This document shows, one piece after another, positions 1-9,392 of a stretch of DNA of 64,000 nucleotides; positions within the stretch are counted from its first letter, which is position 1; each line of letters opens with the position of its first letter. The position numbers and the translations under genes were made by a program. This DNA is from DATMNR01 sp963702765 (GTDB lineage Bacteria; Chloroflexota; Ktedonobacteria; Ktedonobacterales; Ktedonobacteraceae): the NCBI GenBank assembly GCA_963702765.1, contig CAVPEB010000039.1, positions 20,929 to 84,928 on the forward strand, given 5' to 3'. The notes under the pieces are model-generated. The model searched no databases. It worked only from the letters and a program-made list of their open reading frames with translations, and was not told the origin of the DNA.

Positions 1-1
1 A

Positions 2-1297
2 CAACTCGCTGGCGCGGCGCAGCCCACAATGCAGACCCCTTTGACACAGGAAACTGTGCAGGAGGAGGTAGAAGCAGGAACTGCCGAAGTTGAAAAAGCA
101 AAACCAGCCAGAACTACCCATGATAGACGTCGACATGGGCAAGAACGACAACGTGAAAAAGTGCAAACAACTCCACCTGCATCTCAGCCTGTTGTGCTAG
201 AAGTCACCGCATCTGTAGCTGAGAATATCGAAACCCAGGCTCCAGGGGTCGCGCCTGAAGATTTACCGCCATTGGAATATGCAGAATTGCAGGCTGCAAG
301 CTCGCGCAGAAGAAGAAAAAGACGTCCTGGTAGTTCGAGTCAGGCAACAAATGCTCCAACGAATTCTGTGGTCGCAAAATCGGTGACACCCGAGCAGACA
401 GGTACAGGAACGCAAAATCCGTCTTCTCCTGTATCGCCGCCAGCTTCTGTAACGCGCTCTATAACAACACCAGGAAGTGCGGTGCCATCGTATAGTATTC
501 AATCTGGCCATACTGTAAGCCAGATGAATCAAGGCAATGCCGATTCAGGTCCATTCATGGGTCCCGAACCTTCGCCTGCTCGTGGAAGCGGTAGCAGTGT
601 TCCACGTACTGTGCGCCCAATTCGTAACGAAGTACAACGCGTGCCCACCTATCCCGTTCGCTCAGAGGGAGCAGCTTCCTCTGCCTCGATCAACCATCTT
701 GCGAACGTTGTTGCGCAAGCCATACAGACGCAATCTGATCGCATGGCGGCTGAATTACGGCGTGCTAATCAGGTCCCAACGAATGTCTCAGTCTCACTAC
801 CTCCATTCCCTTCAACTGAGCGCGTAGGGGTTTTCGTAGATGTTGCTAACCTGCTCTATTCGGCACGTACACAGCGTTTGACAATTGACTTTGGCAAGTT
901 ACTTGACTTCTTGCGCGGCAATCGCCGTCTAATCAGAGCGCATGCCTATTGTCCCACCAGCCCACAACCTGGTGATGATCAAATGTTTTTGCAAGCTGTA
1001 AAGGGATTGGGATACCGCATTACTACCAAGGACTATAAAACGTTCTCCAGTGGTGCGAAAAAAGCCGACCTGGACCTTGATTTGTGCATGGACGTTGTGC
1101 GACTGGTAGATGGTAACGCAGTTGATTGTGTGGTGCTGGTCAGCGGGGATGGTGATTTTATGCCCATGCTTGACTACTGTTCCGATCATGGCGTGCGCGT
1201 AGAGGTGGCTGCATTCGACGAATCTATGTCCGCTATCTTGCGCCAGGGTTGCGATCTCTTCATTAACCTCTCTATGCTCGACGAGATCAGAGTATAG
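2..1297 (+). CDS. NYN-domain (LabA/DUF88-type) putative RNase, 5' end outside window
   Basis: The C-terminal third (about residues 265-422, counted from the ATG at 29) is an NYN/PIN-like nuclease domain. It has the first acidic strand VGVFVDVANLL, a central DLDLDLCMDV and the signature VLVSGDGDFMPML. NYN domains of the LabA/DUF88 group are metal-dependent RNases by family knowledge. The N-terminal 260 residues are low-complexity, rich in P, S, T, Q and basic residues (SSRRRRKRR near residue 91), and look disordered. The reading frame stays open upstream of the ATG at 29 to the window edge and no ribosome site precedes that ATG, so the true start is probably outside the window. The three-acid nuclease centre appears intact. 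The RNA target cannot be inferred. Confidence 0.82.
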   Translation, partial: QLAGAAQPTMQTPLTQETVQEEVEAGTAEVEKAKPARTTHDRRRHGQERQREKVQTTPPASQPVVLEVTASVAENIETQAPGVAPEDLPPLEYAELQAASSRRRRKRRPGSSSQATNAPTNSVVAKSVTPEQTGTGTQNPSSPVSPPASVTRSITTPGSAVPSYSIQSGHTVSQMNQGNADSGPFMGPEPSPARGSGSSVPRTVRPIRNEVQRVPTYPVRSEGAASSASINHLANVVAQAIQTQSDRMAAELRRANQVPTNVSVSLPPFPSTERVGVFVDVANLLYSARTQRLTIDFGKLLDFLRGNRRLIRAHAYCPTSPQPGDDQMFLQAVKGLGYRITTKDYKTFSSGAKKADLDLDLCMDVVRLVDGNAVDCVVLVSGDGDFMPMLDYCSDHGVRVEVAAFDESMSAILRQGCDLFINLSMLDEIRV

Positions 1298-1738
1298 CCA
1301 GTCCTCGTAACCTTTCGCTCCTGCTCACCAATTATCATCCTAAGCGGGAGTGAAAGGTCCTCCCGATGGCCTTGATGTCATCCTTCTCTCACATATGTCA
1401 TTCTGAGCGCCAGCGAAAATCGTCCTACGCATTTTGCTGGTGCTCAGAATGACAGGTGGAGAATGTCAATTCACTCCTAAGTGTTGTGAGAAATAAGCTC
1501 TTCGCGACGTATAATTCATATCAGGGAAGCCTGTATTTTCAATTATTCCATTAGTCGGAATAGCGTTCCAGGCCGTTTCTTATACGATAAACTGTACCGT
1601 GAAAAATGATCAGTATTTCGCCTAGTGCCTGCGCTTATTGGGGCAAATGTAGCGTTTATCTCATTAATATGCATCTTTATCAAAAAAGAATCGGCGTTCA
1701 AATGCTGTATTTTTGGACAGAAAGGAAAGGAAGCTAAT
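1298..1738. other. Intergenic region before the ABC importer
   Basis: No coding potential was seen. It holds one hairpin repeat (1397-1453, listed separately) and the 5' untranslated region of the importer operon. No consensus promoter was convincing. Confidence 0.5.
1397..1453. repeat. Hairpin repeat, GTCATTCTGAGC family, copy 1
   Basis: The left arm begins GTCATTCTGAGCGCCAGC and the right arm ends GCTGGTGCTCAGAATGAC. The arms are nearly perfect inverted repeats. The same GTCATNCTGAGC...GCTCAGNATGAC ends recur at 34449-34518 and 49325-49395, so this is a dispersed REP/MITE-like family in intergenic DNA. Confidence 0.75.
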
Positions 1739-2830
1739 ATGCGAAGAATTAGCGGCCTCGCCACTATCACTACGTTCTTTGTCTTACTGGCGATGTTGCT
1801 GAGCGCCTGTGGCAGCTCGAGCAGCACATCCAGTGGTGGAGGTACCACCCCTACTACTGCTGCTCCTGCTGCTACAGTAGCATTAGTAACGGATATTGGA
1901 GGCCTCAACGACAGGGGTTTTAATCAGCTTGCCTATAGTGGTTACACTCAGGCTAAAAACCAGTATCATTTCCCAGAAAAAGTCATCCAGACCCAATCCC
2001 AGAACGACTATGTTAAGAACCTTACCCTGGCTGCGCAGAGCGCCAACCTCGTCATCGCGGTAGGCTTTTTGATGCAGGCTCCATTGGACCAGGTTGCGAA
2101 GCAGTTCCCCAACGTGAAATTTGCCATTGTCGATGGGTGTGCGCAACCTGCTAATGCGGCAAACTGCGATACACTTCCTAATGTAAGCCCTCTCTTCTTT
2201 AGAGAGCAGCAAGCCGGGTGTCTCGTTGGCTCAATTGCGGGTCAAATGGAACTTGATGGCAAAGCTAAAGTGCCGAATTTGCTTGGCGCTAACACAATTG
2301 GCGCGGTTGGTGGAATTCCTGTTCCCGCAGTCGTGCGTTATATTGCTGGTTACAAGTACTGTGCAAAAAAGGTCGATCCAAGTGTGAAGGTCTATGTCAA
2401 CTATTCACAGGACTTTGCCGATACTGCAAAGTGCAAAGATGCAGCTTTGTCTCAGATTAACCAGCACCAGGCCGATATCATTTTCCAGGTTGCAGGCGGT
2501 TGTGGCATTGGAGCACTCGATGCTGCCAATTCGAAGAATGTCTACGGCATTGGCGTTGACGCTGACCAGGGATACCTGTATCCAAGCGTGATTACAAGTG
2601 CACAGAAGCGTGTCGATATTGCTGTGTATACAATCATTGATCTGACAGAAAAAGGGAAATATAGCAATAATCTCCCATTGTTTGATTTGACAAACAATGG
2701 CGTGACCTATTCTCCTCCAAGTGCGGCAGTTCCCGCTGATGCGAAAGCAACTGCAGATGCGTATGCGGCTCAGATCAAAGCTGGCACACTTGTTGTGCCT
2801 ACGGATATTCCAAATCCTAATACACCGTAG
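1739..2830 (+). CDS. BMP-family ABC transporter substrate-binding lipoprotein
   Basis: This is the solute-binding lipoprotein of a BMP/PnrA-type importer, 363 aa. The start at 1739 is chosen because AAAGGAAAGGAAG lies just upstream and the protein then begins MRRISGLATI with a typical lipoprotein signal peptide and a lipobox ending LLSAC. A Ser/Gly/Thr-rich linker follows. The mature part shows the BMP pattern: VALVTDIGGLNDRGFNQLAY at its start, then a periplasmic-binding fold with VGSIAGQM. Family members bind purine nucleosides, and the two permeases and double ATPase immediately downstream fit that class. The exact ligand is inference. Confidence 0.92.
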   Translation: MRRISGLATITTFFVLLAMLLSACGSSSSTSSGGGTTPTTAAPAATVALVTDIGGLNDRGFNQLAYSGYTQAKNQYHFPEKVIQTQSQNDYVKNLTLAAQSANLVIAVGFLMQAPLDQVAKQFPNVKFAIVDGCAQPANAANCDTLPNVSPLFFREQQAGCLVGSIAGQMELDGKAKVPNLLGANTIGAVGGIPVPAVVRYIAGYKYCAKKVDPSVKVYVNYSQDFADTAKCKDAALSQINQHQADIIFQVAGGCGIGALDAANSKNVYGIGVDADQGYLYPSVITSAQKRVDIAVYTIIDLTEKGKYSNNLPLFDLTNNGVTYSPPSAAVPADAKATADAYAAQIKAGTLVVPTDIPNPNTP

Positions 2831-2965
2831 CCCAACAACAATGCTTGTTTCTCATAACTGCTCATGTTATGATTAGAGCATAGTTTCACTGTAGGGGCGG
2901 TCCTTGTGGCATTGACTCCAACGCTACCACCAATTTGGTGTAGGGCGACTTGAGACAACAAGAGA

Positions 2966-3051
2966 AGGGCGACCACAAGGGATCGCCCTTACTATGTTCT
3001 TTTGGGTATATCAGCCCAGTCATAGTAGGGGCGATCCCTTGTGGTCGCCCT
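2966..3051. repeat. 31-bp inverted repeat between lipoprotein and permease genes
   Basis: The left arm (2966-2996, beginning AGGGCGACCACAAGGGATCG) and right arm (3021-3051) are inverted repeats of 31 bp with one mismatch, separated by 24 bp. A related GTAGGGGCGGTCCTTGTGG stretch lies at about 2893. It sits in the leader between the first two importer genes and could act as an attenuator or mRNA-stabilising hairpin that keeps the binding-protein message in excess. No T-tract follows, so it is not a classical terminator. Confidence 0.75.
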
Positions 3052-3104
3052 ATTAAGTATGTATTCGCTTGTGGCTGGGTACTGGACAGTAGGAGGAAGT
3101 CGAT

Positions 3105-4451
3105 ATGGCTGTGCCAACTGCGCAACACAGGGAGTCTAAGGAGCAAACCCCTGGGTCGAATTTTCTCGCATGGATCCGTCGAACTGGTGCATCGATTGCC
3201 AGCCCAGTATTTGCTGTAGTCCTGGCAATGGCTGCCGGTGGCATCGTAATTATGCTTACGACGCCTGGATCACTCGGTGATCGTTTCTCAGCAGCCGTCA
3301 GCGCTTATCAAGCTCTCTGGCAAGGGTCATTTGGGAGTTTGCAGAGTCTCTCATTTACTTTAGTCATTGTCGGGCCGCTGATTTTTGCGGGCATTTCAGT
3401 AGCAATTGCTTTTCGGGCCGGGCTTTTTAACATTGGCGCTGAAGGACAGCTTGCGGTTGGATCAATTGTTGCTTGTGCAATTGGACTCAATGCTACACAC
3501 TGGCCTGGTTGGCTACTGATCCCAACTATGGTTATTGCCAGTGCGCTCGCAGGCGCTGTCTGGGGTGGAATTGCCGGAGCCTTGAAAGCATGGCGTGGCG
3601 CACATGAAGTCGTCACCACAATTATGCTGAACTGGATTGCCTTTTTTCTTGCTGACTATTTCATCAGTAGTCCTCTCAAGGATCCAACCGCGGCCAATTC
3701 TACATCTGCTCTACCCACTCAAGGAACGTTTCCGACCATTTCCTCTTTCTACAATGCTACCCTGGGTGCGTTTCTCCCCAAGATAGCAACTCCTAATCAA
3801 TATTTTGTGGATGTCACATTTATTTTTGCAATTGTAGCCCTCATAGTCTACTGGTTCATCTATGCACGCACAACTTTTGGCTATGAAATCCGTGTACTTG
3901 GACTGAATCCCAAAGCGGCGAGGTACGCAGGCATCCCAGTCAAATTGAATACCTTTGCAGTGATGGCCCTGGCTGGCGCTTTTGCTGGGCTGGGAGGGGC
4001 TTTCCGGCTGATGGGGCAATTCCCTTACTACTTGAGTGGCTCTACTTTCAGAATTGATTATGTTGGATTTGACGCCATTGGAGTTGCCCTGCTAGGAAGG
4101 ACAACCGCGATCGGGGTGTTCTTTGCTGCCCTCCTCTTTGGAGGATTACGACAGGGTGCTGGTCTCATGCAATTGAATGCAAATGTGCCTGGTGATCTTG
4201 TTTATATTATTCAAGCTTTTGTCTTGTTTAGTATCGCCGCTGATTTCTTAACTGCCATCAGGCATGCCTGGCCACGGTGGTTGACATTTAGGCGTAAACC
4301 TGCACTGGCAACCGCCAATGGAGGAATTATGATCGCTGAACTACCTGGAGATGAGAATGGGAACACGATCAGTAAAGGAATGATCGATATAGGTTCTCAA
4401 GCAAGTGACTTAACTGTTGAGCAAAATTCTGATGAGAGTTTTGATCGCTGA
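3105..4451 (+). CDS. ABC transporter permease, BMP/nucleoside type (first)
   Basis: This 448-aa polytopic membrane protein of the BPD_transp_2 (YufP-like) family has about ten hydrophobic segments. The hallmark stretch GLFNIGAEGQLAVGSI sits near residue 107, and a conserved region around GLNPKAARYAGIP and LAGAFAGLGGAF follows later. An AGGAGG ribosome site precedes the ATG at 3105. The roughly 40-residue hydrophilic C-terminal tail is longer than usual. It pairs with the second permease downstream to form the membrane channel of the importer. Confidence 0.9.
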   Translation: MAVPTAQHRESKEQTPGSNFLAWIRRTGASIASPVFAVVLAMAAGGIVIMLTTPGSLGDRFSAAVSAYQALWQGSFGSLQSLSFTLVIVGPLIFAGISVAIAFRAGLFNIGAEGQLAVGSIVACAIGLNATHWPGWLLIPTMVIASALAGAVWGGIAGALKAWRGAHEVVTTIMLNWIAFFLADYFISSPLKDPTAANSTSALPTQGTFPTISSFYNATLGAFLPKIATPNQYFVDVTFIFAIVALIVYWFIYARTTFGYEIRVLGLNPKAARYAGIPVKLNTFAVMALAGAFAGLGGAFRLMGQFPYYLSGSTFRIDYVGFDAIGVALLGRTTAIGVFFAALLFGGLRQGAGLMQLNANVPGDLVYIIQAFVLFSIAADFLTAIRHAWPRWLTFRRKPALATANGGIMIAELPGDENGNTISKGMIDIGSQASDLTVEQNSDESFDR

Positions 4452-4566
4452 TTTGGAGATGATAAAGGGAGCTATATGTAATGAAGAAATTGGATGTATT
4501 GCATACACGAACTGAGTGCGCGTCTGTGTCTCGTACATTTGGTATCGTCTCCAAGGAGGAATAATC

Positions 4567-5517
4567 ATGTTCTTTCAAGTCTTGTTCCGGGTACTCACTT
4601 CCGCTGATCTTTGGCAGGCGACATTAGTATTTGCTACATTGCTCGTGCTGCCAGCGCTCGGCGGTGTAATTTCTGAACGTAGCGGCGTTGTCAACATTGC
4701 TATGGAAGGAATGATGCTCACTGGAGCGTATGCCTCTGTAATGGTTGCGCAGGCAACACATAGTGTGTGGGGAGGTGTGATTGGCGCTATGATTGCTGGA
4801 GGCTTGATGGCGCTCATCCACGCGGTCGTCTGCATCAATTTTAAGGCCAATCAGATCGTGAGCGGGATTGCGATTAATATTTTTGCGCTTGGCCTGACCA
4901 ATTACCTTCTCTTCGTTCAGACGGGGGGGCAGGGAGTACCATCTTTGCCGAACGCGCTACGTCTTCCCACAATCACCTGGGGACCTCTTGCGAACATTCC
5001 ATTCCTGGGTCAGGTTCTGTTTCAGCAGAATATTATGTTTTATGTTGCAGTGCTTATTGTGGTTGGTATGACGTTTCTTTTGTTTCGTACAAATATCGGT
5101 TTGCGTATCAGAGCGGTTGGTGAGCATCCACAGGCAGCCGATACCGCTGGTGTGAATGTGTACCTGGTACGCTACCTGTGTGTAATTAGTAGTGGATTTC
5201 TTTCTGGTTTAGGGGGCGCGTTTCTAGCGCTGGGTATTGCTGGAATATTCAACTCAAATATGACGGCTGGAGCAGGTTTTATCGCGTTAGCAGCCATGAT
5301 TTTTGGTAAATATAATCCCCTGGGGACGGCCGGTGCTTGCATTATCTTTGGTTTAGGCGAAGCTCTTGCTGTCCGTATGCAGGATACTGGCATCTCTCCG
5401 TATCTACTTAGCACAATACCTTATGTACTAACACTGATTGCGCTCGTTGGCCTGGTTGGTCGAACTACGCCACCTGCTGCGGATGGTATTCCATATGAAC
5501 CAGGCGGCGCAGATTAA
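4567..5517 (+). CDS. ABC transporter permease, BMP/nucleoside type (second)
   Basis: This 316-aa membrane protein is YufQ-like and is the second permease of the importer. The start at 4567 is preceded by AAGGAGGAATAATC; the longer open frame from 4516 lacks a ribosome site. The diagnostic sequence GVVNIAMEGMMLTGAYASV lies near residue 38, and AVGEHPQAADTAGVNV follows around residue 200, both typical of the family. About eight to nine transmembrane segments are visible. The gap to the preceding gene is about 115 bp, with no separate promoter obvious. Confidence 0.9.
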   Translation: MFFQVLFRVLTSADLWQATLVFATLLVLPALGGVISERSGVVNIAMEGMMLTGAYASVMVAQATHSVWGGVIGAMIAGGLMALIHAVVCINFKANQIVSGIAINIFALGLTNYLLFVQTGGQGVPSLPNALRLPTITWGPLANIPFLGQVLFQQNIMFYVAVLIVVGMTFLLFRTNIGLRIRAVGEHPQAADTAGVNVYLVRYLCVISSGFLSGLGGAFLALGIAGIFNSNMTAGAGFIALAAMIFGKYNPLGTAGACIIFGLGEALAVRMQDTGISPYLLSTIPYVLTLIALVGLVGRTTPPAADGIPYEPGGAD

Positions 5518-5601
5518 TGCATCTGGCATTCGAATACGATACAAACTAGCCGTACTGGTGGAATTTCCGAATGTCTTTTCAATGAGAGGAGGCGAACGTC
5601 A

Positions 5602-7200
5602 ATGCAAGAAAGTACAGCGGCGGCAACAACAAAAGAGGAAGCTACGCCACTGGCAATAGAGATGCGTGGCATCTCCAAAGCCTGGCCAGGTGTGGTGGCA
5701 AATGACCATGTCAACCTTACAGTGCGCAAGGGAGAGATACATGCACTGGTTGGCGAAAATGGAGCGGGCAAATCGACTCTGATGAATATTCTCTATGGTT
5801 TGATTAAGCCTGATAGTGGCGAAATCTTTGTGAACGGTCAACAAATTCATATAACTGGTCCGCGTGATGCTATTCGCAATAGGATTGGAATGGTACACCA
5901 GCATTTTATGCTGATTCCTCCTTTAACCGTTGCGGAGAATATCGTCCTGGGACATGAGCCAGGCAGCCTTGCCACAACGTACGAAGCGAAAAAAGCTCGC
6001 GAGTTAATTCTCGAGTTGAGTAAACAGTATGGTTTGCCGATTGATCCGGATATCCGCGTCGAAAAACTCTCCGTAGGTTTACAACAACGTGTGGAGATTC
6101 TCAAAGTTCTCTATCGCTCCGCCGATATCCTGATTATGGATGAGCCAACAGGCGTTCTCAGGCCTCAGGAAGTGTTTGAGCTTTTTGGAGTTCTCAAAGG
6201 TCTGGTAGCGCAGGGTAAGACTGTCATTTTCATTACGCATAAATTACGCGAAGTCCTTGAACTTACCGATTCTATTACTGTACTCAGGCGTGGGAAGAAT
6301 GCTGGCGAACTGGTAACGAAAGAAACAAATCAGGCAGAGATAGCGCGCATGATGGTCGGGCGTGAGGTTTTGCTGCGTGTAAATAAGACACCTGCAAATC
6401 CTGGACCTACCGTACTCCACGTTGAGGATGTACATACTCTGTCGGATCGTGGTTTAGAAGCTTTGCACGGTATCAATTTTGATTTGCGTTCAGGAGAGAT
6501 TTTAGGTATCGCGGGTGTCGAGGGTAATGGCCAATCCGAGCTAATCGAGGTATTGACTGGTATGCGCAAGCTTACGAGCGGTAAAATTACCATTACACAG
6601 GTCAAAGATGGACAGGCTGGTAAATCGCTCGATATAACGACGATGAATGCCCGCGAGGAGCGTCTTGCAGGTGTTGCGCATATTCCAGAAGATCGACGTG
6701 GCAGCGGCCTTGTGCTTGGGGATTCGATTGAAGATAATATGATCCTGGGACGCCAGCGTTGGCCGCAATTCTCATGGAATGGCATCGTACTACTACTGCG
6801 CAAGATTCTGAGTTGGGCAAAAAACCTGGTCGGCGAGTTTGATGTGCGAACATCTTCTGTTGAAGCTTCTGCCGGATCGCTTTCGGGAGGGAATCAGCAA
6901 AAAGTTATTATCGCTCGTGAATTTGCCAGCAATCCTCAAGTGTTAATTGCCGCGCAACCCACTCGTGGTGTCGACATTGGCGCCATCGAGTTTATTCACC
7001 GTCGTATCATCGAGCAGCGCGACGCAGGTAAAGCTGTCTTGCTCATCTCAGCCGAACTGGACGAGATACGCTCACTCTCTGATTGTATCGCGGTCATGTA
7101 CGAAGGCGAATTTGTTGATATCGTTTCACCTGATGCCACTGAGGAACAATTGGGCATCATGATGACCGGTGGGCATGTAAAGAAAGAGAGCGCCTCATAA
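5602..7200 (+). CDS. ABC transporter ATP-binding protein with two nucleotide-binding domains
   Basis: This 532-aa ATPase has two fused ABC domains, as in sugar and BMP-type nucleoside importers. Domain 1 has Walker A GENGAGKST (about residue 53), signature LSVGLQQRVEIL and Walker B LIMDEPTGVLRP. Domain 2 has a degenerate Walker A region GVEGNGQSEL, signature LSGGNQQKV and a Walker B-like VLIAAQPTRGVDIGA. The degenerate second site is normal for the family. The ATG at 5602 follows GAGGAGGCGAACGTC. Placement of the ATPase last in the operon differs from the common lipoprotein-ATPase-permease-permease order. Confidence 0.92.
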   Translation: MQESTAAATTKEEATPLAIEMRGISKAWPGVVANDHVNLTVRKGEIHALVGENGAGKSTLMNILYGLIKPDSGEIFVNGQQIHITGPRDAIRNRIGMVHQHFMLIPPLTVAENIVLGHEPGSLATTYEAKKARELILELSKQYGLPIDPDIRVEKLSVGLQQRVEILKVLYRSADILIMDEPTGVLRPQEVFELFGVLKGLVAQGKTVIFITHKLREVLELTDSITVLRRGKNAGELVTKETNQAEIARMMVGREVLLRVNKTPANPGPTVLHVEDVHTLSDRGLEALHGINFDLRSGEILGIAGVEGNGQSELIEVLTGMRKLTSGKITITQVKDGQAGKSLDITTMNAREERLAGVAHIPEDRRGSGLVLGDSIEDNMILGRQRWPQFSWNGIVLLLRKILSWAKNLVGEFDVRTSSVEASAGSLSGGNQQKVIIAREFASNPQVLIAAQPTRGVDIGAIEFIHRRIIEQRDAGKAVLLISAELDEIRSLSDCIAVMYEGEFVDIVSPDATEEQLGIMMTGGHVKKESAS

Positions 7201-7208
7201 TAAAAAAA

Positions 7209-7238
7209 TATAGGGATGGGGCTTGCCCCATCCCTATA
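7209..7238 (-). terminator. Intrinsic terminator at the 3' end of the tatD-cysS-like operon
   Basis: A perfect 13-bp stem (TATAGGGATGGGG, 7209-7221, with 7226-7238) has a 4-nt loop CTTG. On the minus strand it is followed by seven T residues (A-run 7202-7208), which makes a good terminator for the convergent minus-strand operon. It also lies directly after the importer operon and may block both directions. Confidence 0.85.
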
Positions 7239-7264
7239 ATGCACGATCTCGGCATCCCCATGTT

Positions 7265-8453
7265 TTATACCCTCAATCCCAACACCCGTGCCAACCGCAG
7301 AATCTCCGCGCCTGTATTTGCATTATTATTTACTATGACAGCCTCTGCGGCTTGCCTGAGCAGTAACAGGGCTTGCGGTGTGTTCAAATCGTTCTCCATT
7401 GCAGCAACGAATTGGCCATGTAACAGGTTATCTGATCCACCTGTATTGGCGCCAACGAGTGTGCGCACCTGTTCAAATAATCCAACTGTCTCTGTAGCAA
7501 CCTGGAGATCTTCGGAGAAACATTCCCAGGGATAGCGATAGTGATGGTTTAGCAGAGTGACACGAATGGCGTTGGCGCTGTAGTCCTTAAGCAAATCACT
7601 CACGAGTGTCAGATTACCCAGCGACTTGCTCATCTTTTCTCCATCCTGGTGTACCATACCAGTATGCATCCAGATACGCGAAAAAGGCGCTTTAGCTGTG
7701 AAGTGTTCGGATTGTGCAATCTCACACGTATGATGTGGGAAGGCAAGGTCAGCGCCACCACCATGGATGTCGATTTGCGGACCAAGGTAGCGCATCGACA
7801 TCGCGCTACACTCGATATGCCAGCCGGGTCGTCCCGGACCCCAGGGACTAGGCCAGGATGGTTCTCCAGGAGCTTGCGCTTGCCAGAGGACAAAATCAAG
7901 CGGGTCTTTTTTATGAGGATCATCGGGGTAATTTCCGCGCTCATTGGCGATTGTAAGCATAGACTCATAATCACTGAGACCAATTGCGCGAGCCATGATG
8001 CCGAACTCTGGAGTCCTGACGAACACTGTAATAGACATTGCCACCACGCTCATACGCATATCCACGTGCCAGAAGAGTCAGGATAATCTCGATCATCGTG
8101 GGGATTTCCTGAGTGGCACTCGCATACACATCCGGGCGACGCACGTTTAAGGCGTCCATATCACGCAAATATCGCTCAGTTTCACGCCTTCCCAATTCGT
8201 CCCAGGGTATCCCTAATGCGCGAGCCTTACGCAGGACATCATCATCGATATCGGTGACATTTTGCACGTAGTTCACGGTGTTGCCGCAAAATTCAAAGTA
8301 GCGAATCAATGTATCGAATGAAACATATGTGAAGGCATGGCCCAGGTGCGTTGTGTCATAGGGGGTGATTCCGCAAACATACAAACGTACCGTCTTGTCA
8401 TCTATCGGAACAAATTCTTCAAGCGATTGCGTAAGCGTGTTGAACAGTTTCAT
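7265..8453 (-). pseudogene. cysS: Cysteinyl-tRNA synthetase / MshC-like ligase, single-base frameshift
   Basis: This class I synthetase fold protein activates cysteine as Cys-AMP. The first frame (8453 down to about 8015) has the HIGH-type motif YVCGITPYDTTHLGHA. The second frame (about 8015 to 7265) has GRPGWHIECSAM, a zinc-ligand-like FPHHTCEIAQSE and the KMSKSLGN loop. The two halves join perfectly if one G is removed from the GG complementary to CC at 8015-8016. The total of about 396 codons and the CGITPYD form of the HIGH region are closer to MshC (mycothiol ligase) than to standard CysRS of about 460 aa, but EIAQSE is CysRS-like, so the assignment between the two is open. The gene overlaps tatD by ATGA and is translationally coupled. 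Confidence 0.8.
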
Positions 8454-9292
8454 CGTATGGCTTCTCCTCGCTCGTCCTTTGAGCGATGTTGAAAAGATGG
8501 GTGGGCGTCAAGATTGAACAATCGAACGGCATTCTTTGTCGTGGCCTGCGCAATCTCCTCGAAACTCATATCCCTAATTTCGGCCAGCTTTTCGGCGACA
8601 TGTTTGACGAATAAAGGTTCGTTGCGCTTTGCTCGTACAGGCTGCGGAACCAGGTAAGGACTGTCCGTCTCTACCAGAATACGCTCTAAAGGCGCCATAC
8701 GCGCTACCTCCGGCAGAGCATTACCCTGCCGTGTAAGTGGTCCGGCAAATGAGAGCATAAAGCCATCAAAGGCAAGACATTCTTCGGCCTGTGTAACATT
8801 GCCTGAAAAACAATGAAATACACCGCGCAGTCCCTGTCCATGTACGCGCAGTAGCTCGATCACATCGTCATGCGAGTCTCGTACATGAATGATGCAAGGG
8901 AGACCGCAATCGCGGGCGAGCTGGAGATGAGCGCAAAAAACTTCTCGCTGTACATCTCGTGGAGAGAGCATGCGATAATAATCCAGTCCAAACTCACCAA
9001 TCGCTACGACTTCAGGTTCCTGTGCCATATCATGGTAGTGGATCCTAACTGCCTCGTTGTATGTGGTCGCATCATGAGGATGTGTCCCCACTCCCGCAAA
9101 GATAGCGCCTGGATGTGCCTTCGCCAGCGTCAGCGCGGCTCTACTTGAATCGAGATCACAACCGGGATCTACGATACAGGTAATACCTGCTTCGAAAGCA
9201 GACCTGATAACCTCTTCACGATCTGCATGAAAGCGGGAGGTGTCAATGTGGGCGTGGCTATCGACAAGCAAACAAGATATCCTTTCCGGCAA
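8450..9292 (-). CDS. tatD: TatD-family metal-dependent deoxyribonuclease
   Basis: This 280-aa TIM-barrel amidohydrolase-fold nuclease is a cytosolic 3'-5' DNase by family knowledge. The metal ligands are visible: DSHAHID (HxH) at residue 11, GEFGLDYY (Glu), IIHVRDSHDD, FHCFSG and VETDSPYL (Asp). Length is normal for the family apart from about 15 extra C-terminal residues. Its TGA overlaps the ATG of the cysS/mshC-like gene, so the two are co-translated. A near-consensus promoter lies about 70 bp upstream (9362-9391). Confidence 0.93.
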   Translation of the reverse strand: MPERISCLLVDSHAHIDTSRFHADREEVIRSAFEAGITCIVDPGCDLDSSRAALTLAKAHPGAIFAGVGTHPHDATTYNEAVRIHYHDMAQEPEVVAIGEFGLDYYRMLSPRDVQREVFCAHLQLARDCGLPCIIHVRDSHDDVIELLRVHGQGLRGVFHCFSGNVTQAEECLAFDGFMLSFAGPLTRQGNALPEVARMAPLERILVETDSPYLVPQPVRAKRNEPLFVKHVAEKLAEIRDMSFEEIAQATTKNAVRLFNLDAHPSFQHRSKDERGEAIR

Positions 9293-9361
9293 ACGAAAAA
9301 AGACCCCACCCAGGGTGACATTGAGGAAATGGTTCCCTGATGGTTTCTCTACACTTCATTT

Positions 9362-9391
9362 AGTATAGTACCAGCCTTTCTGAGATGTCAA
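9362..9391 (-). promoter_or_regulatory. Sigma-70-type promoter for tatD operon
   Basis: On the minus strand TTGACA (9386-9391) and TATACT (9362-9367) are separated by 18 bp. It lies between the kinase stop codon and the tatD start and reads towards tatD. Confidence 0.65.
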
Positions 9392-9392
9392 A

